From positions 96,373,729 to 96,437,728 of the forward strand of contig NC_085048.1 of the NCBI RefSeq assembly GCF_963662255.1: a stretch of DNA of 64,000 bases, in the 5' to 3' direction. Within the stretch, counting starts at the first letter, position 1; each line of letters starts with the position of its first letter. A program made the translations under genes and the position numbers. This document shows, piece by piece, positions 25,061 through 37,592 of this stretch. The notes under the pieces were generated by a model. The model had not been told where the DNA came from and did no database searches. It saw nothing but the letters and a program-made list of their open reading frames with translations. Source of the stretch: Cinclus cinclus. Lineage: Eukaryota > Chordata > Aves > Passeriformes > Cinclidae.

Positions 25061-28000
25061 CGGTCACAGAGGAAATGGAGCTGCTGGCAGATCTGGGGGA
25101 GGCAGGCGCTGATGGGGAGGATGGAGGAGGGAGAAGGATCTGGGATTGGTGGTTGAGGGAGAGATGAAAGTGCAGACCTGAGCCCTCTCTGGAAAAATAG
25201 TCCTTACTTACAGCACAGGTGTCCTAGGAGCTGCTGCAGGTGATGCTCAGGCCCTGCCATGCAACCTGGAAGCTGGTCTTGAATTGTGCAGCAGAAATGT
25301 ATGGGAGAGCATGGATAAGCATGGCCTGCTCTTAAACTAGGGAGAAATTGCTGATGGCTGTGTAAGAACATGTAAAGGGAATCCAGCACGGGGTTGATGA
25401 GATGCCCTCCTGTGAAGGAGACAGCAGGATCGTGTGGACCAGGCTGTTGTGGGAAAAAGGACACCTGCATGCTCATGCTGCGTGTCCTACTGGAGGCTGT
25501 GTTTAGAGGCTTGGTTTCAATGGAAAACTGGGATTAAGCTGGTCAGAGCGAACCCAGAAAGCTGGACCTCAATTCTAATCCAGATGACTTTGGGGCAATT
25601 CAGGACCTCACACTAAGGGGTACCACTGTGCCAAGAGACTCCTGCCCAGCTTGTGTGAGCATTTAGGGGGCTTTGGAGAAGGTCTCATCCATCATTTCAG
25701 CTCATTGCCATTGATAAGCGCCTTCTCCTTCAGTCTCTCAGTCAGATGTTGTGCTCTGCTCTGTGACAAAGTTTTCAGAGTGTCGGCTCTCCATCCTTCG
25801 TTGCCTCTGTACGACGTGTGAGATGCACAGACCTGCAGACCATGGTAATGCCCAGAGACCCATACATTGTGTCCTAATCCTAGGGACTGGGACATGGGAA
25901 TAGTGCTCCTCACAGCTTCTCTGTGGGGTGTTTTTCATTGAGATGGTTGCAGAAAGTTTCCTAGTGTTTTCTCTGCTAATCCAGCTAAGCATCTGGACTT
26001 GCCAATGACAGCTGAATATACAAAATCTGGCAAGGGCTGAGCAGCAAGCTCCTTGCCAGGAGGTCATGGAGAGGGCAAATACTTTCAATGGGATGGGATG
26101 TGGCACTGACAGCCAGTTGCTTAGCAATGTTTGCTGGATTGATTTTGTTTTTAAATTGCAGCCAGTGGAATAGTTTCAGATGGAGAAGAGTTGCAGTGTT
26201 CCAAGAAATCAGAGCAGGAGAAACCGTGGTGGTTCTCTGTCTGCCTCTGGCTAGTGCAGGGCTGTAAGCTTATGTTTGGTTTGTGGGTGATTTCAGCCAG
26301 GGTACTGTCATGCTTTCTGTGCACTACCTTGTGTCACTTGGCCTGGGAGATGTCGCAGCTGGAGCATTGCTCCTGGTGACCTCCTTGTGTTTTGCTGCTG
26401 TTACCTCCATTCCTGGTTGCACTTTGATTAAGCCCTTGGGCAGCATAAAGGGCTGCCTTTCTCCAAGGAGCAGACTTGGATGGTCCTGTGGTGGTGCATC
26501 CCATGCCCACCAAAAGTCAAAGATGTTAAAACATCACTGTGATTGTGTCAGCAGACTGGACCTGGGGCTTGGTGGCACATCCAGACTGTGCACAGCCAGC
26601 TTATGTCTTTGGAGTGGGTGGCTAGTCACTCTCTGCCATGGTAGCCACATGCACTTGGGATTACCTCATCCACATCCCACCTCCTGCAACTCCCACCGGC
26701 AAACTACGGGACCGAAACGGCAGTGAATGAGTCAGTGCCAGGCCTGAGCACGTGGTGGAGGGGAGCAGAGCTGAGGTTTCCAATATTGCTCAGCGGCTTG
26801 GAAAGCTGACAGGGAGGATGTGTCGCCCCCAGCCAGAAGATTTTGTCGTGATGGTTCCTGGGCTTTTTCCATCTGTGGTAGACAGCTCCTGGGGAGACTG
26901 GTATTCACCACACCAGTGCTCCATATGCTGCTTGGGCTGACCTCCACCTCCCAGTGCTCTGCTGGGTTTGATGGATGTGCAGATGCTGTTGTGGCTGCCA
27001 GGCTTGGCCAGCACTGGCCTGAGTGGGGGTTTGTGCTGGCTGAGGGTGGCAAAGCAAAGAGGGGAAATCAGGGACAATGAGAGGAGATGAGAGGCTGGAG
27101 GAGAGGTGAGAGCCTCTAGCAGACTTCTCCAACTATTGCAAATCATGTAAGCCAGCTTTAGGCTTCTCCCAGTGTCTGCTTTCCTCTATTTTTCTTGCTT
27201 TTTAATTCAGCAGTGCTGGGACATGTTTACTGGTGCTGTCTCAAGAGTTAATAAAGCAGGAAGGCTGAGGATGGAGCCCTCTCAAATTCTAGCATAAGAC
27301 TCAGCATTTTTGAAGTTCCCTTCTTCCCTGAGTCACAAATGCTTAACAAGAGGTACTACCTACCCAACTAAAGTTTAATTTTTTCAGCTGCTTATGGGTG
27401 TGTTTGTGTCTGTCTGAGATAGAGAAAGCAGCTCTAAAATCAAGTCATGATTGAAGCACGAGGTTGACAGGGATGCTGCAGGCGTGAAGATCAGGCATTG
27501 CATTGTCTGCTGAAGGTGAGAGCATCCTGGCAGTCCAGAAGCCAGGTCCTGTCAACTTGTGCCCCCTAGAAAAGCTCTGCTATTATAGTGTGTGCCATTC
27601 TCTTTGAGGAGACCAACACACATTCTTAAGATTTCTTCCAGGTTTCTTCTCTTAAATCCCTGTGCTAAGCCAGCTGGAGAGTGTCTCTTGGGTAGGAAGG
27701 CTGCTTAGGACTTGTTGCTCTGCTCATATGGACTGTTTATGGAGGGATGGGAAGATGCAGGTGATGCCTGTGAGGTTTCCCTAAGGCAGAGAGCTGCTGT
27801 CTTGTATTCTCAAGGTCCAGAAATGTCAGGATTACAGCTCTCAAGCAGGAGCATTACACACTGCAGTGCTGTTTTGACCATTAATTTCAGCTCGCATTCT
27901 GAGGGTGCAGAGCTTGCACATTCCATGTCACAGTGGAGCAGCTGTGGTTGGGGTAGGCAAACTGGCTGTGCAGAGTGTGGGGATGACTGAGAAAAACAGG

Positions 28001-30099
28001 TAGTCCTGAGGGTCACCTCTGCTGGGTGTGGTACCTGTGTACACAGGCACCGGGGGCTGGGCATAGCTCTCTGCCCTTCCCTGTGTCCCACTTGGACACG
28101 GCTGGCACATGACACGTGGGAGCGCATGTTGGCATCCCTGTGCTGATGACAAGAGAGCAGCTGTGGCACATACAGGCTTTGGAGTGGCTCCATTTTTGGG
28201 TGACTTGATGATTGCCACCCAGGAGCGGCAAGCACTGAGAATATGGTGATATCTTCTTGGGAATGAAGAAAAGTAGGTTTTGACAGCATTGCCTTTGGTT
28301 TAGCATGTTTTTGATGCCCTTGGACTTTTCACATTGCCTTCTCTTCTTCCAACTTCCTTCCCCTCCAGACCAAAACCACTTTGAGATTGTTCTTGAGGTG
28401 AACACTGGGTATCAGCAGCTAGAAATGCATTTTTTGCCCCACATAGGGATTTAAGAATCTTAGCTTTCTTGCCTGGTTTCTTGAGAGTCCCCAAAGGAGG
28501 AACCTGTCTGGAGAACAGCATGTATGGAAAAGCCCAGGCAGGACAGAGTGGGGGCTCTGCTCTGCTGTCCTCAGTGGTACCTGAACATTAGACCTGCAGG
28601 AGTAGGTAGGTCCCTAGCAGGTGACCAAACCCACTTTGAATTTGAGGGAAGGTTTGTAAGGACCTAGATGGACCTTGCACAACTGAGAGCAGAACTAAAC
28701 CTACAGATTTTTGAGGTCTCCTGTTATCTTTCACTTTGCTGACTCCATACATTTCTTACTGTGGCCTCTGGACTGTAGCTGTGCTAATCCACTTTCCTGT
28801 GTACTGCAGACTGAGTCCTGAGGGATTATTATTTTTAAAATGTGCTTATTCAAGCAGTGTCTCATGAGTTGCTGACTCGGGGTGTGCTGTGTGGGCAGGG
28901 GTGCATGTGCTTGTGGTCTCCCTGTGCCTGATGCTGCTGGGTGCATCTGCTTGGGGCAGGGGGTGGTGAGGTGGGTCTGAGCAGAGGAGCCTTGAGTGCA
29001 GTGCAGAGGGATGGACCCCTGCCCATGAGGTTGGATGAAGGAGGGAGCCAGGTGAGGAGGATGGGGAGCGCTCAGGTGCTGCCACATCTCTGGACCTGGC
29101 ATTGGTGAAAGCTGGAGGAGGTGTCCTCGTGTGTCTGTGCTGCTGGCTTTGCTCTGTCCTGTACCCTCTTGTGTGGGTGCTCGCCCATGAGAAGTGCATG
29201 ATACTCTGAGGGGAGAAGGGTGGCAGTAACCTTGTGTGAGCTTGGGGTGGCTGGGTCTAAGAGGGTACAGGTTTCTTCTTGCCTTCAGGGCTCATTATTA
29301 GCTGCTATGTGGCTGTCAGCAATGTCCTGAAGAGATTTTCTGTTGCTTGATCTGTTATTCCAGCTGTTACTCTGTTTTCTGGGCAGAGCCAGGATATTTG
29401 TCATTTCATTGCAAAATAAGATTTATCATATTTAGGCAAAATCCTCTCTGTGTGAGGGCTGTCCCTGGATCTTTTGCCTGCAAAGCATTTTGGGGCTGAA
29501 GCAGCGTGGTAAGAGAAGCTCTGGGATACCACTGCCTTTGGTCTTGGTTTCCTTATTTCTACTGGCAGCAAGAGCATGACCCTGCAGGTGAGCAGGTACA
29601 CAAATAAAGTGGTGGAAAACGTATTTTACACAAAAGTATTTTCATTAGGGAGCAATATGACTGGGCACACCAGACCCCAAGAGGTTAGCTCTCAGCACTG
29701 TGTTTTTCCATCACCTCCTTAGGTTGAGATCTCTCGGGATGAAGATGTGAGAACAGTCCTTCAAGTAGAGTAGGGGTTGGCTTGTCCCTTTGGCATAGAC
29801 TGGAACCACCTGCATTGGTCAAGGTCTTGGTTCTGCCCTTGATCAGATGGCTTTTGTGGCCTAAATTGGAAACTTTCATGTTGATGTGGAGTACTCACCT
29901 CACATAGTGGCATTTGCACTTGGTTTTCTGGGTGAATTTGAACTTGAAACTGCAAGGGGGGTTTGCGGAACCATTGCGTGATCAAAACACAGAGAGATTG
30001 TTTTCAGGTAGCACAGAGAGCAAGGAGTATTGAGATTGGCAGTTCTTGGCAGCTAAGCAAGGAAAGCAAGACTGCTATTAATCAGAAACTGGCACTTCA

Positions 30100-30205
30100 C
30101 AAAATCATAGAATAATTTGGGCTGGTAGGGACCACAGGAGGTCTCTGATCCAGCCTCCTGCTCCAAGTTGGGTCAGCTTGGTAATCAGCCCAGGTGTGTC
30201 TCAAT
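30100..30205 (-). repeat. CR1 LINE 3' fragment, antisense to the gene
   Basis: The + strand reads like the reverse complement of an avian CR1 3' end: an AATCATAGAAT start, then TTTGGGCTGGTAGGGACC, then a GATCCAGCCTCCTGCTCC core. CR1 is the dominant LINE of bird genomes and is usually truncated at its 5' end, as here. It is diverged, so it is old. Confidence 0.8.
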
Positions 30206-32536
30206 GCAGAAAGCAATGAGCCTACTGGGAATTCTGCCTCTCAGCATTTTATAAAAGCTGGTGTAATTTAAAAACCCTGGTTGCAGTGCATGGAAATTGT
30301 AGTTCTTTCCCCCCTGCTACCTTGTGTTTGTAAAACAGGCTTTGAAGTTGCTTGAGGTGCTGTCGCCTCTTTTGGTGTTCATCGCTTTTGGGTGATTCAC
30401 TTAACTGCCACACTCATGTATCTTCCCTGGCTCAACATTGCAAGGCTTTGTCAATGGTGGGGTTGAGACAGGTGTGAGAAAACTTGGTCAAAGCCAAAAA
30501 AACCCATTGAGTCTCCACTCCATTATGTTGCCTGGAAGTGGAGAAAAACATTCACTGGACCATTTTAGCACTGCAGAAATCCAGTATTTCATGTTTTCCT
30601 GCTTCTGCTGGAGTTGGTATCTGGTACAGGTGTGGGAATACCTGTGTTGAGGTGCCTCTTTCTGATAGATGCACCTTCTGTTCCTGGAGAGCTCATGCAA
30701 AAGAGTGATGGGTCTCTCTGGGAATTCATCAACTGCGAACTGAGCTGGACACGCACAATCCTGGGAAATATCTGGTGAGTGTCCAAGTCCCCATACTGGG
30801 AGTGTCTGTGGCCACCCCTAGTCTGGTGGAGGTGGAGGGCTCAGCTGACCTGAGGGCTTCTGAGGAAGGGACTGGTGGCTTCAGGGGACAAAAATTGATG
30901 AATGCAATGATCTTTTTTCAAATATCTTTCTATGTAATATCCTGTTTTGAAGCTTTCTGGGTTTGGGATTGTTTTGAATGTGGTGGGGGAAGAAGGAGTA
31001 GATGAGAAGGATCTGCATGAAATGGGATGACAGTGGATTTGAGCAATGAGAGAAGCTCAGCCGTCCCTGGGGATGGCTGTCTGTGTCTGAGCTGGGATCT
31101 GTCCTTGGCCAGTGCTCCTGGCTAGACCATCATCCCAACATTCTCTTGTCCTGAAGAGCCTGTTTTAGCCTCTTCACATGTGACAGGGCTTCTGCCATTG
31201 CCCACGTTGGATATTCCCATGCCTTTCCTGGGAGCTGGTGTGCTCCCTGGGCATCATGAACACCTAAACCACCCTGTGTGACTTGCACAAACATCTATAG
31301 AAAGTAGACTTTCAGGCACTGAAATCCCAGTCCAAACCCAGATGCCTGAGACAGCCTATGGTACTGCTCTGTGCTCTCCAAGCCCTGCCTAATCACTTCC
31401 TGGAGCTACAGATGCTGGGTTGAATCACTCAGCATTGCCCTCTTGGCAGGGGCAGAGGGTCATTGTCACCACCAGTCTAACTGCATCCCAGGAAAAGGAG
31501 CTCCTTCCACCCTCTTGGCTTCAGGGGTGCTATGTCTTCCTCACCCTGACAGTACAGTGGCTCCACTCAGGTTTTTGGAGCACAGCTCAACTGATCCCAG
31601 GTTGCAAATCATGCCCCAGAGTCATGGGCTCTGACTCTGGATGTTGGCTGCTACCAAGGGGCAGGCACTCAGATTAAGTGAGATACTGTTGTTTTGTGTC
31701 TTGAGGGAGTGCCTAGAGAAAAGGTAGGCTGAGGATCTTTTATTAAAAATGGTTCTGGGAAGGAATGCTGGAACTGGGGGAAGCTGGTGTTTCTATAGGA
31801 GGAGGGTTGATTATGTTTTGATTGTGGCTGCTGTAGGGAGGTGGCAGATATGACAGTGCTTCTTACTCTGCAGTGGTGGATTTTCAGTGCTGTTCCTCCC
31901 CTCTTCTTTTTCTTGCATGAGAAGGATGGGGGTAACTTGAGAAGCAGCTGAGGAGTGAGCTAGGCTCTCTGAGGAGCTGATGGAAGTGTATAGGCGGGTG
32001 TTTGGGATGCAGGAGGATGTGCCAGTTAAGTGGTTGTGTTACTCATTTTTTTTCTGGAGGCCAAAGCTACTTCCATCTGAATGGGCTGTTCAAGGAGTGT
32101 GAGTTATGACACTTGTCTGCACAACGAACAGAAACTATTCCTGAGCTGTATTTTTGCCTAAAAGTTGTCTGTAGGCCAAGGGGGATTGGCCTGGTGGGTA
32201 CTGAGGGAGTCTGTAGGGACTCGGTGTCTTGGAGTCTGGATGCTGGCAGTGGGGAGGACTGGACTGTTCCAGAAAATATCATGGTATAATACTAAATTGC
32301 TTACTGCTGAGTTTTGTTTATCCAAGTTTTCCCTCCTCCCAGCCCCTCAGTGCCTTGCTGGGTGGGAAGAGCATCTGCACAGGTCAGGTGTCCCTTCTGA
32401 AGAGAATCAGAGGAGCTCACAGGGGAAAAAGCACAGCTTCCATCCCAGCTTGTCCCCTCCCTGAAGAACACCTTTATTTTGTGTTCCTTGCCAAGAATTG
32501 CAGTTTCAGAGAGGAAAAAAGGCTGAAAAAAAAGTT

Positions 32537-32578
32537 CCCCCTCCCTCCTCCTTCCTTCCTTCCCCCCCCCCCCCCCCC
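32537..32578. repeat. Polypyrimidine tract ending in C17
   Basis: An uninterrupted C/T run of about 42 bases with CTCC and CTTC repeats leads into C17 (32562-32578). Such tracts can form triplex DNA, and the complementary strand is a G-rich run. Confidence 0.9.
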
Positions 32579-34479
32579 ACCAAGTGATGTATTTCTTTCC
32601 CCTAAGTCATTTTGGCTTTGTTTCCCTATGAGACAGTTTTGATTTCATTTTGAAAATTCCCCACTCACCCGTCCACTGCATTTTGCCAAGAGAAATGCAT
32701 GCACAAAACAGTTCTGGGTCGATCTGAAATGACCCTTCCCTCATTCTTTTTCAGTCCCTCCATTGTCCCTGCTTGCATCCCAGCCTAGTGGAGAGATGTT
32801 GTGCACTGTACTGAGGACTTCTGTGCAAGCACTGGGGGGGGACCTTCCTCTGCACAGTCCCAATGGGAATTTGCTTCAGTTGTTGGTTCCCCCATGAGAA
32901 CAGATTTGGTTTTGGGATGGAAGAATTATGAGAGCCTGTGGGATTTCCCTTTTGTTGTACAGACTGGGGTGCTGGAGCAATAAGGGAAGAGAGTGCCTGG
33001 AGAGAAGTGATTGGGACTCGTGCTCTGGTGTCAGTGCTCTTGGCTGAGTTACCCTGCCTTGGTTTAAAGCATCCCTGCACCAGAGGGCATGGAATGGGCA
33101 AGAAGAATGTGTACAGTCTTTGAAGAGAGGGGTTTTCCTCTGTTAATATTCTGTGGCAGGATGGTTTGTGTTGAGGTGTAACTGCTGGTGAGATGCACTG
33201 TTAGTCCAGAGTTGAGCCACTGTCTATCCATCAATACCACGTGTATCTCTCCAGCCTCCAGTCTCTTGCTCAGTCCCTTGGGAAATGGCACAGCTACTAC
33301 TGCCAGGGCTAATTATTCCTCAAGACAGAGGACGTGATAAAATATTAACCTTTTTCAAAAACAGAGCCCCAGTTAATTAGCTCCACTTTTGTGACACATT
33401 TACCCAAAGATAAAAGCTCGTTCCCCAGATATCTGTCTGTGGAGCAATGATCTTTCTGCATGTCCCTGTCACGATGGGGGACACAGAGGAGTGGAGGAGT
33501 GAGAGCTGGGAATTTAATAAAATACAGTGGCCTGCCAGTCACTGCACCCTGAGGATGAGCTGCTCCATTTCAAGGTGAGCAATGCCTGGGTGCAGGCACT
33601 GCTGCTTTTGTTCAAGAGCCTGAAGCTGGAAACGGAGACAGAGTGGGCATTGGGATCCACCTTGCTCTCTACACCTGGGCTGTGTCTGTGTTGTCAATGC
33701 CACTTCTCTGGAGCTTGAGTTTGGGGGCTATGTGGGTAGACAGGGCTCAGCGGAGATGACTGAATGATGGTGTTTCAGTTTTTTTGGTTATTTAAGAGAA
33801 AGAAAAGCCAGGAGATAGCAATTTCAGGATAAACGAAAAGCAAAGCTGTTGGTGAATCTAAAAGTAAAAAGACAGGAAAACTTAAAGCCAAAGGGATCTG
33901 TTTTTCTCATCCTGAAAAGGGAAAAATTTCGTTTAGATCTCAAATGTTTTTGACACTTTAGTCATCTAAAAATGACAAGCTGTATTTAAAAGCAAGTGAT
34001 TGTTAGTATCAGATGAAAAGTACACATTGGGCTCCTGAGGAACAAACGATGTGCTGGAGTGGAAGTGATGCTGCAGCGTGCGTTGGTGGCTGCAGGAGCC
34101 ACTGGTGGGAGGCAGTCACTGCACCAGGGGGAGGCTTCTTCCCAATGGAGGGAGGGATGGGGGTCTCTGACAGACCAGGATTGACTGCAGATACGGCTGT
34201 GGCCCCCGGGGTGGCTGTGCCGACATCAGGCAGTCCATGGGGGCACAGGATTTCCTTTTCAAGCTCTAGGTGCCTCCTTCCCTGCAACCGACTGGAAGGA
34301 TCCTGGGGTTTTTGTAGGGAAGAGAGAACCTTGCCTGTCTCAGTGCCTTTCAGAGGATGCACCCACCTGAACCACACTAGGGCTCAGTGATGATTTCATG
34401 GTGGCCCTCCCTTCATCACCAAGTGCTTCAGCATTCCCAGGGTGCCATTGATCACCCTCTGCTATAACCATCCTCCGCC

Positions 34480-34720
34480 TTTGACTGCTGTAACGTATTG
34501 ACCACTTTGTCTTACAGTTATTACGTGCCATCGATTACTTTGATAACTTGCTCCAAGTAATTCTGACAGAATGAAGTTGTTTAACTCTCATGCTTGTCTC
34601 GCTATCTCTCTTGACCTAATATGTTTATGTAGGCTGAAATCAAAGTCAGGTATTAGTAAATAATGGAACTAATTCTCCAAGACTCGCTCCTGTTGATAAT
34701 TAAGGCCATGAGACAGTTTC
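34480..34720. promoter_or_regulatory. Candidate conserved noncoding element
   Basis: About 240 bp of complex, AT-leaning sequence contains TAACGTATTGACC, GTTATTACGTGCC, ATCGATTACTTTGATAAC, GTAAATAATGG (forkhead-like) and GATAATTAAGG. It contrasts with GC-rich flanks. Conservation is untested. Confidence 0.27.
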
Positions 34721-37383
34721 CTCCATCACACTCGTTTGCTTTTTTCTGCTATCCAGCACCTTAAAGTCCTACTCCATCAGCTGCTGCAAAAGGGCATTTT
34801 GTTTTGGGGTTGTTTGGGTGGATTTCTGCTGTGAGCACTGCAGATCCCTACATGTTGGAAGTGTTTTTGAGCTATCACAGCGTGCAGCTGGGTTTGTGCT
34901 TCCCCAGTTGTGTCTACAGAGGTGTTGTGAGGATGAGACTTTGTCTGCTTTGAATTGCCATGTGGTGCCAGGAAGCTCTGGTCAGAAGGTGTCTTCCCTA
35001 AGCAATCTTTGCATCCAGGATTCCAAGCTTCTGAAATGTAATTTCAGCTTTTCCTGGCTCCTAAAGATCTTTAATAATGGATTGGTGGATTTTCCATAAA
35101 GGTTCAAGGTACCAGATTTTGCTTTTACTTTCACCATGTGAAAAACTTTGCCATCAGCTCCGGTACTCCAGTGAAACTGGTATCAGTTTTAAATTCTACT
35201 GAACTGTACTAGTTTTGTTTTCTTCTTTTCACTTTTGTTGGCTCCATTTTTCTTTTTGCTTCACTTCTGAGGAGGAAGGGTAGAGGGAGTCAAGAAGCAA
35301 GACAGACCCTGAGTCTGTGTGGAGGGCCCTAGAAGTCTGAATTATTCATGAGCTGCTTGAAAATCAAGACACACAATCTGGTTTAACTTGTTTTTAAAGG
35401 CAGCCATGCTATTCTTTCCTTCCTTCTTAGTAAATTCTCTTTTTTTACCCCTCCCCTTTTCCGAAGACAAAAATCCAGCAAATTTTTAATGAATTATAAA
35501 TGCATCTTCTCATCAGTTTTGAGGTTCACAGGCAGCAGCACGTCATGTGCACAGAAGGTTATTTTTGCCTTCTTGCATTTCCCCTTTTCTTCAAATTTAG
35601 TCGTTTGATGAATTTTTTAGATATCTATCTTGCAGGGAAAAGAAAGAAAGAGACTGAAAGAGGCAGTGAGTTAGAGGAAATATTAATTGCATGCTAGCGA
35701 AATCCAGCGCTGCTTCAAGTTCTAGAAGCTGTGTAGGAAAATGTCCTTCTTGGTCAACCCAAGGAGACTGATCTCAGGTCAGCCAGTGGTTAAGTTGCAC
35801 CAATTTAAAGGACTCTACTTTCTTGTGTATTTTCGAGTATTTTTGTGGGGAAGGTGCAGATTTGGACAGGTTCCTCTGGATAGCTAATCTACAGCCAAAG
35901 CTGGTTCACTGCCCCAGCAGACTTTTCTTTATGGTCTTCTTTATAATTTTATCAAATTACAGCTAGTTCAAGCCTGCTGAATAATTCCACGTAAGCTCTG
36001 ATGCTAACCACCAGTGTATATTTGTTGTAGGTGTTCCTCTTTACCCTTGCTGAAGCGCTTGTGCACCTTGAAGTCATCTGCTCAACCAGGGATTCCTCTC
36101 TTTGGATAACCACTGTTCCTCCCAGCCCCAGCAGCATCTGTTGCACCCCAACCTAGGGATTTTTCAGCCCCTTTTAGGGAATGCAAGCCTGAGGCACATG
36201 CCAGTCGAGCACAAAGAAATCCTACTGACCTTACTCAAGGGTATTTTTTCACTTTGGCAAGCCAAACTTGAGCTGGCATTCCCTGCAATCACATGGCACT
36301 GCCGGCTGACATCTGACTCCATGTCCTTTCTTCCTTCCTTCTGGCACCGCTGCTTTCCAGGCTGTTGAGCCTTCCAGCTGTGTTTTCAGCCTCTCTTTGT
36401 TCTAGGCCTTTGCTCTGGTGTTTCAGTAGCACCATCCTAACAACAGCCATGTCCAGCCCGGGGTGGACCTGCAGGACCAGGTCAGGCACAAGAGGGTCTG
36501 TAGCTGGTGGCACTTCCTGGAGGCACTGCTTTTCCAGTTATGCTGTGGAAGTCACATCTGTGCTCTGAGTTGCCATGTTCATGCTCAGATTGTGGTGTAT
36601 CCTGGTGGAGCTCAGAGGCAACACCAAAGGGAATCCCAGAAGTTTCTCAGTAGGTCTTTGTGCCAGAGTTGACCCCAGGTGCAGGATGTGCCAGCAGTTG
36701 TGTCACTGCTAACAGCGGTGCCATGGTGGTGCTGGAGATGCACAGACCGTGGCCAGTCCTCTGTTTGGCATCTTCTTCCTGACTGAGGAGGGGCAAAGCA
36801 TACCTAGAGAAGGAGCAGGAGATGCCGGCATCTGGGAATGCAGAGGAACATTTTGAAGGTCTCTCAAAGGTGACTGAAAAGATGTTTTGAGGCAACATGC
36901 AGGAGGGGTGGCTTGGGGAGGGCCAAGAAGAACCAAGGGTGTTGATGGGAGGTGAATGCCATGAAGATCACTTGACCCTTCTGTGTGCTCTGGTCAAGCA
37001 AGTTCTGAATTTTTGTGTTCCATTTATACTGCTGTATGAGACTGATGTGTTGACTGTGGCGTGAACAGCACTTCTTGGATTTTCCATCTCTGGATGTCAT
37101 CAAGTAATGATTTTTTGAAAAGTACTCTGCAGTCAGGCACAAGTCACTGGACTTAATGCATGGATAACTGAGAAATGCAGAAATAACTGGGAGAAATGCC
37201 AGAGGCTGTGTTTCCCAGAGGTCAGGTGAGGTGGTGCATGGTCCTGTCCACCAGTAAGCTCTATTGAATTTACTAGATTCCATATGAGTTGGCACATACA
37301 TTGTTTTATAGCTCTGTATCAAACCATGCCCTGGGTTCCTATTTTTAAGGTATTTTCATGGAAGTCTCCTAGGGTAGTTATTG

Positions 37384-37592
37384 CAAAGAAACTCTTTACT
37401 TGGAAGGTGATGAGGCAGTGGAATAAGTTGTCCAGAGAAGCTGTGGAATGCCACATCCCTGGAGGTGTTCAAGTGTTGGATGGGATTTAGAGGAGCATGG
37501 TCTAGTGCAAGGTGTTCCTTCCCAGGGCAGGGAGTTGGAACTAGATTATCTCTAAGGTCCCTTCCACCCAAAACTATTCTATGTTTTTATGA
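37384..37592 (+). repeat. CR1 LINE 3' fragment, sense
   Basis: The sequence follows the CR1 3' consensus in order: a gap-prone start with GAAACTCTTTACTTGGAAGG, a GGCAGTGGAATAAGTTG block, ATCCCTGGAGGTGTTCAAG, GGGAGTTGGAACTAGAT, TAAGGTCCCTTCCACCC and a degenerate ATTCTATG tail. It is 5' truncated and diverged from consensus. Confidence 0.88.

Noticed and set aside
27810..28289. 159-codon minus-strand open frame
   Set aside because: It overlaps other equally long frames on the same strand and has no domain or splice evidence, so it is a chance frame.
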